Assembly: GCF_001942405.1 (NCBI RefSeq)
Contig: NZ_MKKA01000022.1
Location: forward strand, 162,271-226,270
Length of the DNA: 64,000 nucleotides
Direction: 5' to 3'
From: Ornithinimicrobium sp. CNJ-824
GTDB taxonomy: Bacteria > Actinomycetota > Actinomycetes > Actinomycetales > Dermatophilaceae
Positions 30,657 through 39,460 of this stretch are shown here, in pieces; within the stretch, counting starts at the first letter, position 1; every line of letters begins with the position of its first letter. Below the pieces are notes generated by a model, which saw nothing but the letters and a program-made list of their open reading frames with translations, made no database searches and was not told the origin of the DNA. The translations under genes were made by a program, and so were the position numbers.

Positions 30657-31252
30657 GGCTGAGCCGGCCGGTGGCGGCCGTGCTGCTCGTGCTCGTCGTC
30701 CTGCTGCTCGTCTGGCTGATGCTCGGCCAGGGCGGGGCCGGGGAGGACCCCGGGGCCGACGCCCCCCGCCCCAGCCCCACGGCGCAGGCCCAGGACGCGG
30801 ACCCCGCCGAGGACCCGGTCGAGGGCCCCACGCCCGAGGTGCCGGACGACACCGCGGCGGACGACGGCTTCGCGCCATTCGACCCGGACGCCGAGGGCGG
30901 GTCCACCGACGGCACGGGCGGGGAGGAGCCGCGCGGGGTGGACACCCGCGACTGGGACGGCATCGACGCGTGCCGGGACGACGAGCTGCCCGTCGAGCTG
31001 GACGAGGTGGCCGACGACGTCGAGGCCGGCGGCCCCTTCGACTACCCCGGCAAGGACGGGTCGACGTTCGGCAACTACGAGGGCTACCTGCCCGAGGAGT
31101 CCCGCGGCTACTACCGCGAGTACACCGTGGAGACGCCCGGCCTGGACCACCGCGGCGCCCGCCGGATCGTCGCCGGCGGCGGTACCACCGATCCGGAGGT
31201 CTGGTACTACACCGACGACCACTACGAGAGTTTCTGCGAGTTCGCGCCGTGA
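30653..31252 (+). CDS. secreted/anchored guanyl-specific ribonuclease (RNase Sa/barnase type)
   Basis: The 199-residue protein has an N-terminal hydrophobic helix (6-24), an acidic Pro-rich linker to about 100, and a C-terminal microbial ribonuclease domain. Conserved features are GGPF.Y..KDGSTFGN, GYYREYT with the general-base Glu at 156, RGARRIV with Arg170/171, and YYTDDHYESF with the general-acid His at 190. Cys107 and Cys195 bracket the domain as the disulfide of RNase Sa does. All catalytic residues are present, so it should be active outside the cell. It overlaps its barstar antidote gene upstream. Confidence 0.85.
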   Translation: MRLSRPVAAVLLVLVVLLLVWLMLGQGGAGEDPGADAPRPSPTAQAQDADPAEDPVEGPTPEVPDDTAADDGFAPFDPDAEGGSTDGTGGEEPRGVDTRDWDGIDACRDDELPVELDEVADDVEAGGPFDYPGKDGSTFGNYEGYLPEESRGYYREYTVETPGLDHRGARRIVAGGGTTDPEVWYYTDDHYESFCEFAP

Positions 31253-31646
31253 CCTCCGCCCTGGACGGGCTGGGCGAGCCGGGTGCTGCCTTCCTCGCCG
31301 AGCGGCACCTGGCGACGCTGTCCACCGTCGGCCCCGGGGGCCTGATCCACGTCGTCGCCGTCGGCTTCACCTGCTCGGACGGCGTGGTGCGGGTCATCAC
31401 CAGCGACGGGAGCCAGAAGGTGCGCAACGTCGAGCGGGACCCGCGCGCACCGTGGCCCAGGTCGACGGGCGTCGCTGGCTGAGCATCGCCGGCAGGGCCG
31501 TCGTCGAGCGCGACCCCGGGGCCGTGGCCCTGGCGGAGGAGCTCTACGCCGTCCGCTACCGGCCCCCGCGGATCAACCCGCGGCGGGTGGTGATCCGGCT
31601 GACGCCGCAACGCCTGCTCGGCTCCCGGTCGCTGCTGACGTCCTGA
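31249..31646 (+). CDS. PPOX-class F420/FMN-binding protein (frameshifted as read)
   Basis: Two frames join near 31448 (one C short) to 132 residues. The joined protein reads LAERHLATLSTVGPGG.IHVVAVGF, then the NVERDPRATVAQVDGRRWLSI block and a C-terminal RRVVIRLTP strand. This is the split-barrel fold of pyridoxamine-phosphate-oxidase-like F420-dependent proteins. Such proteins use deazaflavin or flavin cofactors; the substrate is unknown. Its GTG overlaps the RNase stop, so it is the fourth coupled gene from purB. Confidence 0.7.
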
Positions 31647-31670
31647 CGGAATACCCCAGAGGGGTATGCT
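31642..31670 (+). promoter_or_regulatory. csoR promoter with CsoR operator
   Basis: CCTGAC (31642-31647) and TATGCT (31665-31670) are spaced by 17 nt. Between and over the -10 lies ATACCCC-AGA-GGGGTAT (31651-31667), a perfect inverted repeat of the type bound by copper-sensing CsoR. The -10 ends 6 nt before the ATG, predicting a leaderless csoR message whose start is covered when apo-CsoR is bound. Confidence 0.75.
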
Positions 31671-31676
31671 GTTGTC

Positions 31677-31964
31677 ATGGCCGTGCACGGATACACCGGA
31701 TCGAAGGACGACTACCTCAAGCGGCTGCGCCGCATCGAGGGACAGGTCCGCGGCATCGCCCGTATGGTCGAGGAGGACACCTACTGCATCGACGTGCTCA
31801 CCCAGGTGAGCGCTGTGACCAAGGCCCTCCAGGCCGTCAGCCTCGGCCTGCTGGAGGACCACATCGGCCACTGCGTCGTCGACGCGGCCAAGGAGTCCGA
31901 CGAGGCCGGGCAGGCCAAGGTCCGCGAGGCCTCCGAGGCGATCGCCCGGCTCGTGCGCAGCTGA
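31677..31964 (+). CDS. csoR: copper-sensing transcriptional repressor CsoR
   Basis: The 95-residue all-helical repressor has the Cu(I)-binding residues Cys37 (DTYCIDV), His62 and Cys66 (EDHIGHC), and the DNA-contact region YLKRLRRIEGQVRGI near the N-terminus. Apo-CsoR binds the inverted repeat in its own promoter and releases it when it binds Cu(I), inducing copZ and copA downstream. A second matching operator occurs 23 kb away at 54691. Confidence 0.95.
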   Translation: MAVHGYTGSKDDYLKRLRRIEGQVRGIARMVEEDTYCIDVLTQVSAVTKALQAVSLGLLEDHIGHCVVDAAKESDEAGQAKVREASEAIARLVRS

Positions 31965-31993
31965 CCCATCCCCACCGACGAAGGAGCAGCCCC

Positions 31994-32239
31994 ATGACCA
32001 GCCCCGACACCCCCGTCCAGAACCAGACCACCAAGATCGTCGTCTCCGGGATGACCTGCGGCCACTGCGTCGCCTCGGTCACCGAGGAGCTCAAGGAGGT
32101 CGACGGCGTGCTCGAGGTGCGGGTCGACGACCTCGTCGAGGGCGGCGACACCGACGTCTTCGTCGAGTCCGACGGCCCGCTCGACCTCCCGGCGGCCCGC
32201 GCGGCCGTCGAGGAGGCCGGCTACACCGCCTCCGTCTGA
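31994..32239 (+). CDS. copZ: heavy-metal-associated copper chaperone CopZ-like
   Basis: The 81-residue protein is one HMA ferredoxin-like domain with the GMTCGHC metal loop (Cys22 and Cys25), preceded by a short polar N-terminus. It is expected to carry Cu(I) to the CopA ATPase. An insertion between the second and third strands (DLVEGGDTDV) makes it slightly longer than classical CopZ. It lies 29 nt after csoR with an AAGGAG ribosome-binding site, so it is in the csoR transcript. Confidence 0.9.
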   Translation: MTSPDTPVQNQTTKIVVSGMTCGHCVASVTEELKEVDGVLEVRVDDLVEGGDTDVFVESDGPLDLPAARAAVEEAGYTASV

Positions 32240-32257
32240 GCCCACCCGTGGGCCTGG

Positions 32258-32285
32258 GCCGGACGCCCGCCGCCGGGCGTCCGGC
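32258..32285 (+). terminator. GC-rich hairpin between copZ and copA
   Basis: GCCGGACGCCCG (32258-32269) and CGGGCGTCCGGC (32274-32285) make a perfect 12-bp stem with a 4-nt loop. No U-tract follows. It may be a partial terminator or an RNA-stabilising element that sets the chaperone-to-pump ratio (inference). Confidence 0.5.
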
Positions 32286-32365
32286 GACCGGCCCGGGCCC
32301 TCCCGGGACGACCGCACCCGACCGACCCGGCGGCACCACGTCATACCCCTCCCCGAGCAGGAGCC

Positions 32366-34577
32366 ATGAGCACCAGCACGAAGCCCACCACCGACACCGA
32401 CGCCCAGCACGTCGACCTGGCGATCACCGGGATGACCTGCGCCTCGTGCTCGGCGCGCATCGAGCGCAAGCTGAACAAGATCGACGGGGTCGAGGCCAGC
32501 GTCAACCTGGCCACCGAGAAGGCCAGCATCAGCTTCCCCTCCGCGCTGTCGGTCGCCGACATCGTCGCGACGGTCGAGAAGACCGGCTACGGCGCGACCC
32601 CGCTGGAGGACGAGCGCGGCGGCCGGGCCCCCGCGATGACGCACGACGTCGTCAGCAAGGACTCCCTGCGGGCCCGGATGATCACCGCCGGCGTGCTGGC
32701 CGCCGTCGTGGCCGTCCTGCACATGGTCCCGCCGGTCCGGGACGCGCTGGGCACGACCGGGCACTGGCTGCAGTTCGTGCTGACCCTGCCGGTCTACCTG
32801 TGGGCGGCCTACCCCTTCCACCGCGCCGCCGCCATCAACGCCCGCCACCTGTCCTCCACGATGGACACCCTCGTCTCGGTGGGGACCACCGCCGCGATGG
32901 GGTGGTCCGTCGTGGCCCTGTTCACCGGCTTCACGCACGACCTGTACTTCGAGGTCGTCGCGGTCGTCACCGCCTTCCTGCTCATCGGCCGCTACATCGA
33001 GGCCCGGGCCAAGGCGCAGGGGCGCTCGGCGCTGGCCTCGCTCATGGAGCTGGGGGCCAAGGACGTGGCGGTGCTGCGGCACGAGGCCGGCAGCGGCGCC
33101 TGGACCGAGTCGCGGATCCCGGTCGAGGAGCTGACCGAGGGGATGCGGTTCGTCGTCCGCCCGGGCGAGAAGATCGCCACCGACGGCCGCGTCGTCGACG
33201 GCGCCAGCACGGTCGACGCCAGCATGGTGACCGGCGAGTCGATGCCGGTGGAGGTCGCCACCGGCGACGATGTCACCGGGGCCACCGTCAACGGGCACGG
33301 CCGGCTGGTCGTCGAGGCCACGCGCGTCGGCTCCGAGACCACCCTGGCCCGGATCACAGACCTGGTCGAGCAGGCCCAGACCGGCAAGCGCCGGTGCAGC
33401 GGCTGGCCGACCGGATCTCGGCGGTCTTCGTCCCCGTCGTCCTCGTCCTGGCGGCCCTGACCTTCCTGGTCTGGCTGGTCGTCGGCGGCTCCGTCGCGGG
33501 CGCGCTGGCCCCGGCCGTGGCCGTGCTCATCATCGCCTGCCCCTGCGCGCTCGGCCTGGCCACGCCGACCGCGCTGCTCACCGGCACCGGCCGGGGTGCG
33601 GAGATGGGGATCCTCATCAAGGGCCCGCAGATCCTGGAGTCGACCCGCCGGGTGGACACCGTCGTGCTCGACAAGACCGGCACGCTGACCACCGGCGAGC
33701 CGGTCCTCGGGGACATCGTCACCACCGGGTCGCTCGCCGAGGAGGCGGCGCTCAAGGCCGCCGCCGCCGTCGAGTCCGGCAGCGAGCACCCCGTCGCCCG
33801 GGCCATCGTCGACGCCGCCCGGGACCGGGGGGTGGAGCTGGTCACCACGACCGCCTTCACCAACCTGCCCGGCCAGGCGCCCGGGCGACCATCAAGGACA
33901 CCGAGGTCACCGTGGGCAAGGCGGACCTGTTCGCCGAGGTGCCCGCCCAGCTGCGGGCCGCCCTCGACGCCGGCACCGGGACGACCGTCCTCGTCGGCTG
34001 GAACGGCATCGCCCGGGCCGCCCTGACGGTGACCGACACCCCGCGCCCGACCAGCGCCGCCGCCGTGGCGCGCCTGCGCGAGCAGGGCCTGACGCCGTAC
34101 CTGCTGACCGGGGACAACGAGCACACTGCGCGCGCGATCGCCCGGGAGGTCGGGATCGCCGAGGCCAACGTCGACGCCGGCGTGCTGCCGCAGGACAAGT
34201 TCGCCCACGTGAAGGCGCTGCAGGAGCGGGGCCGGGTCGTGGCCATGGTCGGCGACGGTGTGAACGACGCCGCAGCCCTCGCGCAGGCCGACCTGGGGAT
34301 GGCGATGGGGTCGGGCACCGACGTGGCCGCCGAGTCCGCCGACATCGTGCTCATGCGCTCCGACGTCGACGCGGTCGCCGACGCCATCGGCCTGTCCCGC
34401 AAGACGCTGCGGATCATCAAGGAGAACCTGCTCTGGGCGTTCGGCTACAACACCCTGGCGATCCCGCTGGCCGCGTTCGGCATGCTGACGCCGATGATCG
34501 CCGGCGGCGCGATGGCGATGTCCTCGGTGCTGGTGGTCCTCAACAGCCTGCGGCTGCGGGGGTACGGCAAGGACTGA
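32366..34577 (+). CDS. copA: Cu(I)-exporting P1B-type ATPase (two frameshifts as read)
   Basis: Three frames join at about 33388 and 33877 (each lacking one G) to 737 residues. It has an N-terminal HMA domain with TGMTCASC (Cys25/28), membrane helices, and the actuator TGESMPV. The copper-binding CPC sits in [19 protein letters not shown], the phosphorylation site is [10 protein letters not shown], and HP lies in [11 protein letters not shown]. The hinge [12 protein letters not shown] and C-terminal [16 protein letters not shown], all typical of CopA, follow. It pumps Cu(I) out of the cytosol. The 126-nt gap after copZ holds a hairpin and a lone ATACCCC half-site (32344-32350). Because all motifs survive, the frameshifts look like sequence errors. 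Confidence 0.88.
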
Positions 34578-34615
34578 GCCCGCGGCTGGGCTCCAGGGCC
34601 CGGCCCCACCGGGCC

Positions 34616-34682
34616 AGACCCCCCGACATGCCGTGAGACCCCCGATATTTCGGGGGTCTCACGCATGTTTCGGGGGTCTCGC
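34616..34682. terminator. nested bidirectional terminator between copA and the VOC gene
   Basis: GTGAGACCCCCGA (34633-34645), loop TATT, and TCGGGGGTCTCAC (34650-34662) form a perfect 13-bp hairpin. Outer copies of the same arms (GACCCCCCGACATG on the left, GCATGTTTCGGGGGTC on the right) extend it to a stem of about 30 bp with small bulges. It lies between convergent genes and can end transcription from both sides. Confidence 0.75.
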
Positions 34683-34710
34683 AGCCTCCGGGGCCGACGG
34701 CCCGCCGCCC

Positions 34711-35358
34711 TCAGACGACGACGCGCCCCTCGGGCGTCTCGAAGGTGACCTCGTAGAGGCACGGGCAGGCGTCGTCCTCGACGAAGCCGAACTCCACCTG
34801 CGACTCAAAGGCGCCCTCCGGGGCGTCACCCAGGCCGAGCCAGGCCCGCACGATCGTCGGCTCCCCGCCGATCGTCAGACCGGCCAGCCGCGCCCGCGAC
34901 TCGGCCAGCTGGCTGGGGTGGTCCTCCGGCGGCGACTCCCAGCGCACGAAGAACGGCAGGTTGCCGTGGTCGATGACGTTCTTGACCCCGATCTGGCGCC
35001 AACGCAGGTCCACGCCCTGGGGGGTGTGCCGGTTGCCGTCCACGGCGCCCCGGCCCAGCCGCTCCTCGACCGGCCCCAGGTCGTCGACGGCCACGACCCA
35101 CGCCATCCAGCCGCCGCCCCGGTTCGACCGGGCCTTGACGGCCTGGCCGAAGGGCGCCTTGTCCGAGGCCGGGTGGTCCAGGCAGTCGACGACCTCGAGG
35201 TATCGCCGCTCCGCCAGGGGCAGGATGACGTTGCGCGTGCCGAACCGCGGGTGCACCCCGCCGTCGACCGGCTCGACGCCGAGCTGCTCCCCCAGCCGGG
35301 CCGCCGTCTCCTGCAGACCCTCGGGACCGGCGGCGTAGCTCACGTGGTCGATGCGCAT
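34711..35358 (-). CDS. VOC/glyoxalase-like domain protein
   Basis: The 215-residue protein begins MRIDHVSYAAGPEGL, the start of a glyoxalase-like (vicinal oxygen chelate) domain. It continues with FGTRNVILPL, RYLEVVDCLDHP and a second half with FFVRWE and AWLG. Two paired beta-alpha-beta-beta-beta units are expected, with metal ligands at the first His and a Glu. The substrate is unknown. I start at 35358, where MRIDH begins the fold; six further in-frame codons exist upstream. It faces copA across a terminator. Confidence 0.8.
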   Translation of the reverse strand: MRIDHVSYAAGPEGLQETAARLGEQLGVEPVDGGVHPRFGTRNVILPLAERRYLEVVDCLDHPASDKAPFGQAVKARSNRGGGWMAWVVAVDDLGPVEERLGRGAVDGNRHTPQGVDLRWRQIGVKNVIDHGNLPFFVRWESPPEDHPSQLAESRARLAGLTIGGEPTIVRAWLGLGDAPEGAFESQVEFGFVEDDACPCLYEVTFETPEGRVVV

Positions 35359-35388
35359 GTCGTCATCGTGACACACGCCACGGAACGC

Positions 35389-36210
35389 TCAGGACCCGGC
35401 CCGGCCCCTGCGCTGCCGCACGGCCTCGTAGAGCAGGATGGCCGCGGACGTCGACACGTTGAGCGAGTCGGCCCGCCCCACCATGGGGATGCGGACCCGG
35501 TGGTCGGCGGCGTCGAGCAGCTCGCGGGTCAGCCCCTCCTTCTCGGTGCCCACGGCCACCGCGACCGGGCCGGTCCAGTCCACCTGCGTGTGCTCGGTCC
35601 GCGTGTCCGGGGTGGCCGCCACGAGGGGTATGCCGTGCGCGCGCAGCCAGGCGAGCGTGGTCGCCGTGCCGTCGGAGGCGACCGGCACGGCGAAGACCGT
35701 GCCCTTGGACGCGCGGACGGTGTTGGGGTTGCCCCAGTCGGTGACCGGGTCGGCCGCGACGACCGCGGACACCCCGGCGGCGTCGGCGGTGCGCAGCATG
35801 GCCCCCAGGTTGCCGGGCTTCTCCACCGACTGGCACACGAGGACCAGCGGGTCGTCGGGCAGGTCCAGGTCGGCGCACCGCCGGTCGACGGTGGGCACGA
35901 CGGCCAGGAACCCGTCGGGGCCCTCCCGGTAGGCGGCCTTCTCGAAGGCCGGACGGGACAGCCGGACCACCTCGGCCCCCAGGCGGGCGGCGCGGCCCAC
36001 GACGTCGGAGCTGCGCGCCCGGTCGCCCATGAGTTCGGGGCAGACGTAGAGCGTCTCGGGCACGACGCCGGCCCGCAGCGCCAGGTCGAGCTCCTCGTGG
36101 CCCTCGACGAGGGTGCGCCCCTGCTCGTCCCGGGTGCGGCGGCGCCGCAGGGCGGCGAGCGCCTTGACCCGGGGGTTGGCCGGGGAGGTGATGGTCGTCG
36201 GCTCAGGCAA
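35389..36210 (-). CDS. TrmH/SpoU family RNA 2'-O-methyltransferase
   Basis: The 273-residue protein has an N-terminal substrate-binding region (ITSPANPRVKAL, LVEGHEEL) and the SPOUT knot with its three motifs. These are EKPGNLGAMLRTADAAG (motif 1), VAVGTEKEGL (motif 2) and IPMVGRADSLNVSTSAAILLYE (motif 3). It methylates a ribose 2'-OH in rRNA or tRNA using SAM; the site is not predictable. The start is a TTG that overlaps the upstream HAD gene's stop, so it is coupled. No ATG/GTG occurs close by before the conserved N-terminus. Confidence 0.85.
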   Translation of the reverse strand: MPEPTTITSPANPRVKALAALRRRRTRDEQGRTLVEGHEELDLALRAGVVPETLYVCPELMGDRARSSDVVGRAARLGAEVVRLSRPAFEKAAYREGPDGFLAVVPTVDRRCADLDLPDDPLVLVCQSVEKPGNLGAMLRTADAAGVSAVVAADPVTDWGNPNTVRASKGTVFAVPVASDGTATTLAWLRAHGIPLVAATPDTRTEHTQVDWTGPVAVAVGTEKEGLTRELLDAADHRVRIPMVGRADSLNVSTSAAILLYEAVRQRRGRAGS

Positions 36211-37069
36211 GCTCGGCCAGGACCTCCTCCAGCGCGTCGACCAGCCCGTCCTCCTCGACGGTGCCGGTGACCCGGTCGGCGGCCTCCAGCACCTCCGCCG
36301 GGGCCTGGCCCATGGCGTAGCTGCAGGCGGCCCAGACGAGCATCTCGCAGTCGTTGCGCTGGTCGCCGACGGCCACGGTGCGGTAGGGCTCGACGTGCAG
36401 GTGCCGACGGACCTGCTCGAGGGCGGACGCCTTGGAGACGCCCTCGGGGGCCAGGTCGAGCCAGGCGGACCAGCCGACGGCGTAGCTCACGCCGTGCAGA
36501 CCCATGCGCTCGACCAGCTCGCTGAACTCCTCGGAGGTGGAGCTGGGGTCGCGGAAGGTGACGCGGGTGACCGGGTCGGCCATCAGCTCCTCGACGGGGA
36601 CCACCTTCTCCTCGCCCCACAGCTCACCGTGGGGGAAGGGGGTGCTGACCTTGAATCCGGAGCCGACGTCCTCCACGGCGATGAGTGCGCCCGGCAGCTC
36701 CCTGCGCACGAGCGAGATGGCCGGGGCCGGGTCGAAGGTGACCACGTCCACCACCCGGAACCCGCGCTCGGTATCCGGGTCCACCTCGACGGTCACCGCG
36801 CCGTTGGAGCAGACCGTCTGCCGGCCCGGGGTGAGCAGGCCCAGCTGCTCCATGACCGGGAGGGTGGCCTCGACGGCGCGGCCGGTGGCGATGACGACCT
36901 CGACGTGGGGCAGCTCGTCGAGCCGGCGGACGACGTCGACCACGCGGGGGGACAGGGTGCCGTCGTGGTGCACGAGGGTGCCGTCGACGTCCAGGCCGAC
37001 GAGCAGCCGCTGGTCACGGACGGGGTGCCTGGGCTCGGTCGCGCTGCCGGCGTGCTCGGGGCTGCTCAC
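36203..37069 (-). CDS. HAD-superfamily (Cof-type, IIB) phosphatase
   Basis: The 288-residue hydrolase has motif I LDVDGTL (Asp27/Asp29), motif II ATGR, a cap with CSNGA, SKASAL with the motif III Lys, and motif IV GDQRNDCEML. These are the Cof-type features of sugar-phosphate or flavin/PLP phosphatases. The GTG start is preceded by TAGGGT at 6 nt (37076-37081, minus), a leaderless arrangement. The downstream SpoU methylase gene overlaps its stop. Substrate unknown. Confidence 0.88.
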   Translation of the reverse strand: MSSPEHAGSATEPRHPVRDQRLLVGLDVDGTLVHHDGTLSPRVVDVVRRLDELPHVEVVIATGRAVEATLPVMEQLGLLTPGRQTVCSNGAVTVEVDPDTERGFRVVDVVTFDPAPAISLVRRELPGALIAVEDVGSGFKVSTPFPHGELWGEEKVVPVEELMADPVTRVTFRDPSSTSEEFSELVERMGLHGVSYAVGWSAWLDLAPEGVSKASALEQVRRHLHVEPYRTVAVGDQRNDCEMLVWAACSYAMGQAPAEVLEAADRVTGTVEEDGLVDALEEVLAELA

Positions 37070-37101
37070 CCTCGCACCCTAGCCGCCCTCCGGCCCCCGG
37101 C

Positions 37102-38408
37102 TCACTCCGAGAGGCGCATGCCCTTGCGCCAGCTCAGGCTGCCCGAGGTGTGCAGCAGCGCCCGCTGGTAGAGCCGGGTCCCGACGAGGATGGTCACCAG
37201 GCAGAACAGGGCCACGAGCACCAGGGCCAGCACCGGCTCCCACCAGGACACGTCGCCCTCGAGGATCCGCAGCGGCATGAGCAGCGTCGACAGCAGCGGC
37301 ACGAACGAGGCGACCTCACGCCATACCCCCTGGAGGTTGAGGGCCGCGATGAAGGCGACGACGAGCACCATCGTCAGCGGCATCGTCGTGGACTGCAGGT
37401 CCTCGGTCCGGGAGGCCAGGGCCCCCGCCGCGGCCCAGATGCAGGCCAGCGCCACGAAGCCGAGGAGGAAGAAGGGCAGGTACCAGCCGACCGCCTCCGC
37501 CAGCCCCGGCAGGGCCACGTCGAGGTCGGTGAAGGTCAGCCCCACGAGGGCCGTGGCGACCAGCAGCGCCATCTGCCCGAAGGCCAGCAGCGTGTTGCCC
37601 GCGACCTTGCCCATGAGCAGCTGGCGCACCGGGATGGCCGCGGCCAGGATCTCCACGATCCGGGACTGCTTCTCCTCGACCACCGAGCTGGCGATCTGCA
37701 TGCCGAACATGATCGCGGCCATGTAGAAGAGGAAGGCGAACCCGAAGCCGAGCAGGAAGGTCACCTGCTCCGGCATGCCCTCGTCCTCGGTGACCTCGGC
37801 CAGGTCGGTCAGCCGGACCTCGGTGCCGGCGGTCAGCTCGGTCACGCTGGTCCCGGCCGCCTCCGCGTTGGCGGCGAGGGCGTCGGTGCGCACGACGTCG
37901 GACACCGCGCCCAGCAGCGTCGTCGGGGGGGACCCGTCGGCCAGCACCTCCCACTCGCCCGGGCCGCCGACCAGGGCCAGGTCCGCGTCGCCCTCGAGGA
38001 CCGACTCCTCCGCTGCGGACCGGTCCGCGACCTCCTCGACGGTAACGGTCGGCTCCTCGCCGTCGAAGGACAGCGCGCCCATGGCCGCGGGGTCGACCCG
38101 CTCCACGACGGACGTGGCGTCGGGGCCGGTGGTGGCCACCCTGTAGTCCACGCCGCCACCGCCGCCGATGAGGGCCGCACGACCATCGCGCCGAGGATGA
38201 GGACGACGGTGAAGACCGTCGAGAGCAGGAAGGTCCGGTCGGTGAGGCGCACCTGCACCTCGCGAGCGGCCACGAGGGTCCACGGCGCCCGGCGGGTCGT
38301 CCGCCCGGGGTCGGCCCCCGCAGGCTCTCCGCCCGACGGCCCGGTCGGGCCGGGCGTGCGGGCCGGGTCCGTGCCACGGGTGCTGCTGGTCGTCTGCGTG
38401 GTGCTCAT
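37102..38408 (-). CDS. ABC transporter permease, NatB-like (frameshifted as read)
   Basis: Two frames join near 38174 (one base short) to about 435 residues. A Thr/Pro/Gly-rich cytoplasmic leader is followed by TM1 (FLLSTVFTVVLILGAMVV), a large extracytoplasmic domain, and about five TM helices that include EEKQSRIVEILAAAIPVRQLLMGKV. That segment is the conserved loop of NatB/CcmB-type ABC-2 permeases. It partners the ATPase encoded just upstream, with a 4-nt overlap. Families of this type export sodium, bacitracin-like peptides or other compounds; the cargo here is unknown. Confidence 0.8.
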
Positions 38409-39289
38409 ACGGAGGCCACCTCCCGGTAGATCTCGGACAGGGTCGGCACGACGCGGGCGAACTCCCGCACGCCCCCGCGGGCGACGGCGTCGACGAGCAG
38501 CCGCTCGGCGACCTGCTCGTCGGCCGGGGCGACGACGGCCGTGGGCCCGTCCACGTCGAGGACCTCGACCCCGGGCACGCCGCGCACCCACCCGGTGTCG
38601 CCGGCCATGGTCAGGCGGTAGCGCAGCGGCGCCCCGGCCCGCAGCTGCTCCGCGGAGCCGTGGGCCACCACCCGTCCCTGGTGCAGCACGACGATGGAGT
38701 CGCAGAGCCGGTCGACCAGCTCGAGCTGGTGGGAGCTGAAGAGCACCGGCACGCCCCGCGCGGTATGCTCGCGCAGCAGCTCGCTCATCTGGTCCACGGC
38801 GGAGGGGTCCAGGCCGGAGAACGGCTCGTCGAGGACGAGCAGGGTCGGGTCGCCCAGCACCGAGGCGATGATCTGGGCCCGCTGCTGGTTGCCCAGCGAG
38901 AGGGTCTCCAGCTTGTCCTTGACCCGCTCCCCGAGGCCGAACCGCTCCAGCAGGTCGCGCGATCGCTCCCGGGCGGCGGGGGCGCTCATCCCGTGCAGCT
39001 GGCCCAGGTAGGTCAGCTGGGGCAGCACCGGCTGCTTGGGGTAGAGCCCGCGCTCCTCGGGCATGTAGCCGAACCGGGCCCGGTCGCCCGCCGTGACGGG
39101 TCGTCCCTGCCAGAGCACCTCCCCGGCGCTCGGGGCCAGCACCCCCATGACCATCCGCATCGTCGTCGTCTTGCCGGCGCCGTTGCCGCCCACGAAGCCG
39201 ACCATCGCCCCCCGTGGCACGGTGAAGCTCACCTCGTCCACGGCCAGCACGTCGCCGTACCGCCGCGTCAGTCCCCTCAGCTCGAGCAC
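38405..39289 (-). CDS. ABC transporter ATP-binding protein, NatA-like
   Basis: The 294-residue ATPase has Walker A GGNGAGKTT near 33-41, Q-loop YMPEERGLYPKQ (the NatA form), signature LSLGNQQRAQII (a variant of LSGGQ), Walker B LVLDEPFSGLDP and switch His in SSHQLEL. A C-terminal regulatory region follows. It powers the ABC-2 permease encoded next. The start codon is GTG. The two-component system genes lie upstream on the same strand after about 170 nt and could regulate it (inference). Confidence 0.9.
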   Translation of the reverse strand: MLELRGLTRRYGDVLAVDEVSFTVPRGAMVGFVGGNGAGKTTTMRMVMGVLAPSAGEVLWQGRPVTAGDRARFGYMPEERGLYPKQPVLPQLTYLGQLHGMSAPAARERSRDLLERFGLGERVKDKLETLSLGNQQRAQIIASVLGDPTLLVLDEPFSGLDPSAVDQMSELLREHTARGVPVLFSSHQLELVDRLCDSIVVLHQGRVVAHGSAEQLRAGAPLRYRLTMAGDTGWVRGVPGVEVLDVDGPTAVVAPADEQVAERLLVDAVARGGVREFARVVPTLSEIYREVASV

Positions 39290-39460
39290 CCGTCCGCCTT
39301 CCTGCTCCCGCCGCCGGGCCAGGGCCCGGCGGGTGGTGTGTGTCCTGTCGTGCTCGACGCTAGTCGGGCACCGGCGACGGCCACATCGGCCGTGCGGGCG
39401 AGATCGGTCTCCGTCCCGCGTCGCAGGACGACGCCCGCGGCGCCGGGGCGGGACGCCGGC

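Noticed and set aside
32344..32350. A full CsoR operator directly upstream of copA
   Set aside because: Only the ATACCCC half is present; no GGGGTAT partner follows at 2-3 nt.
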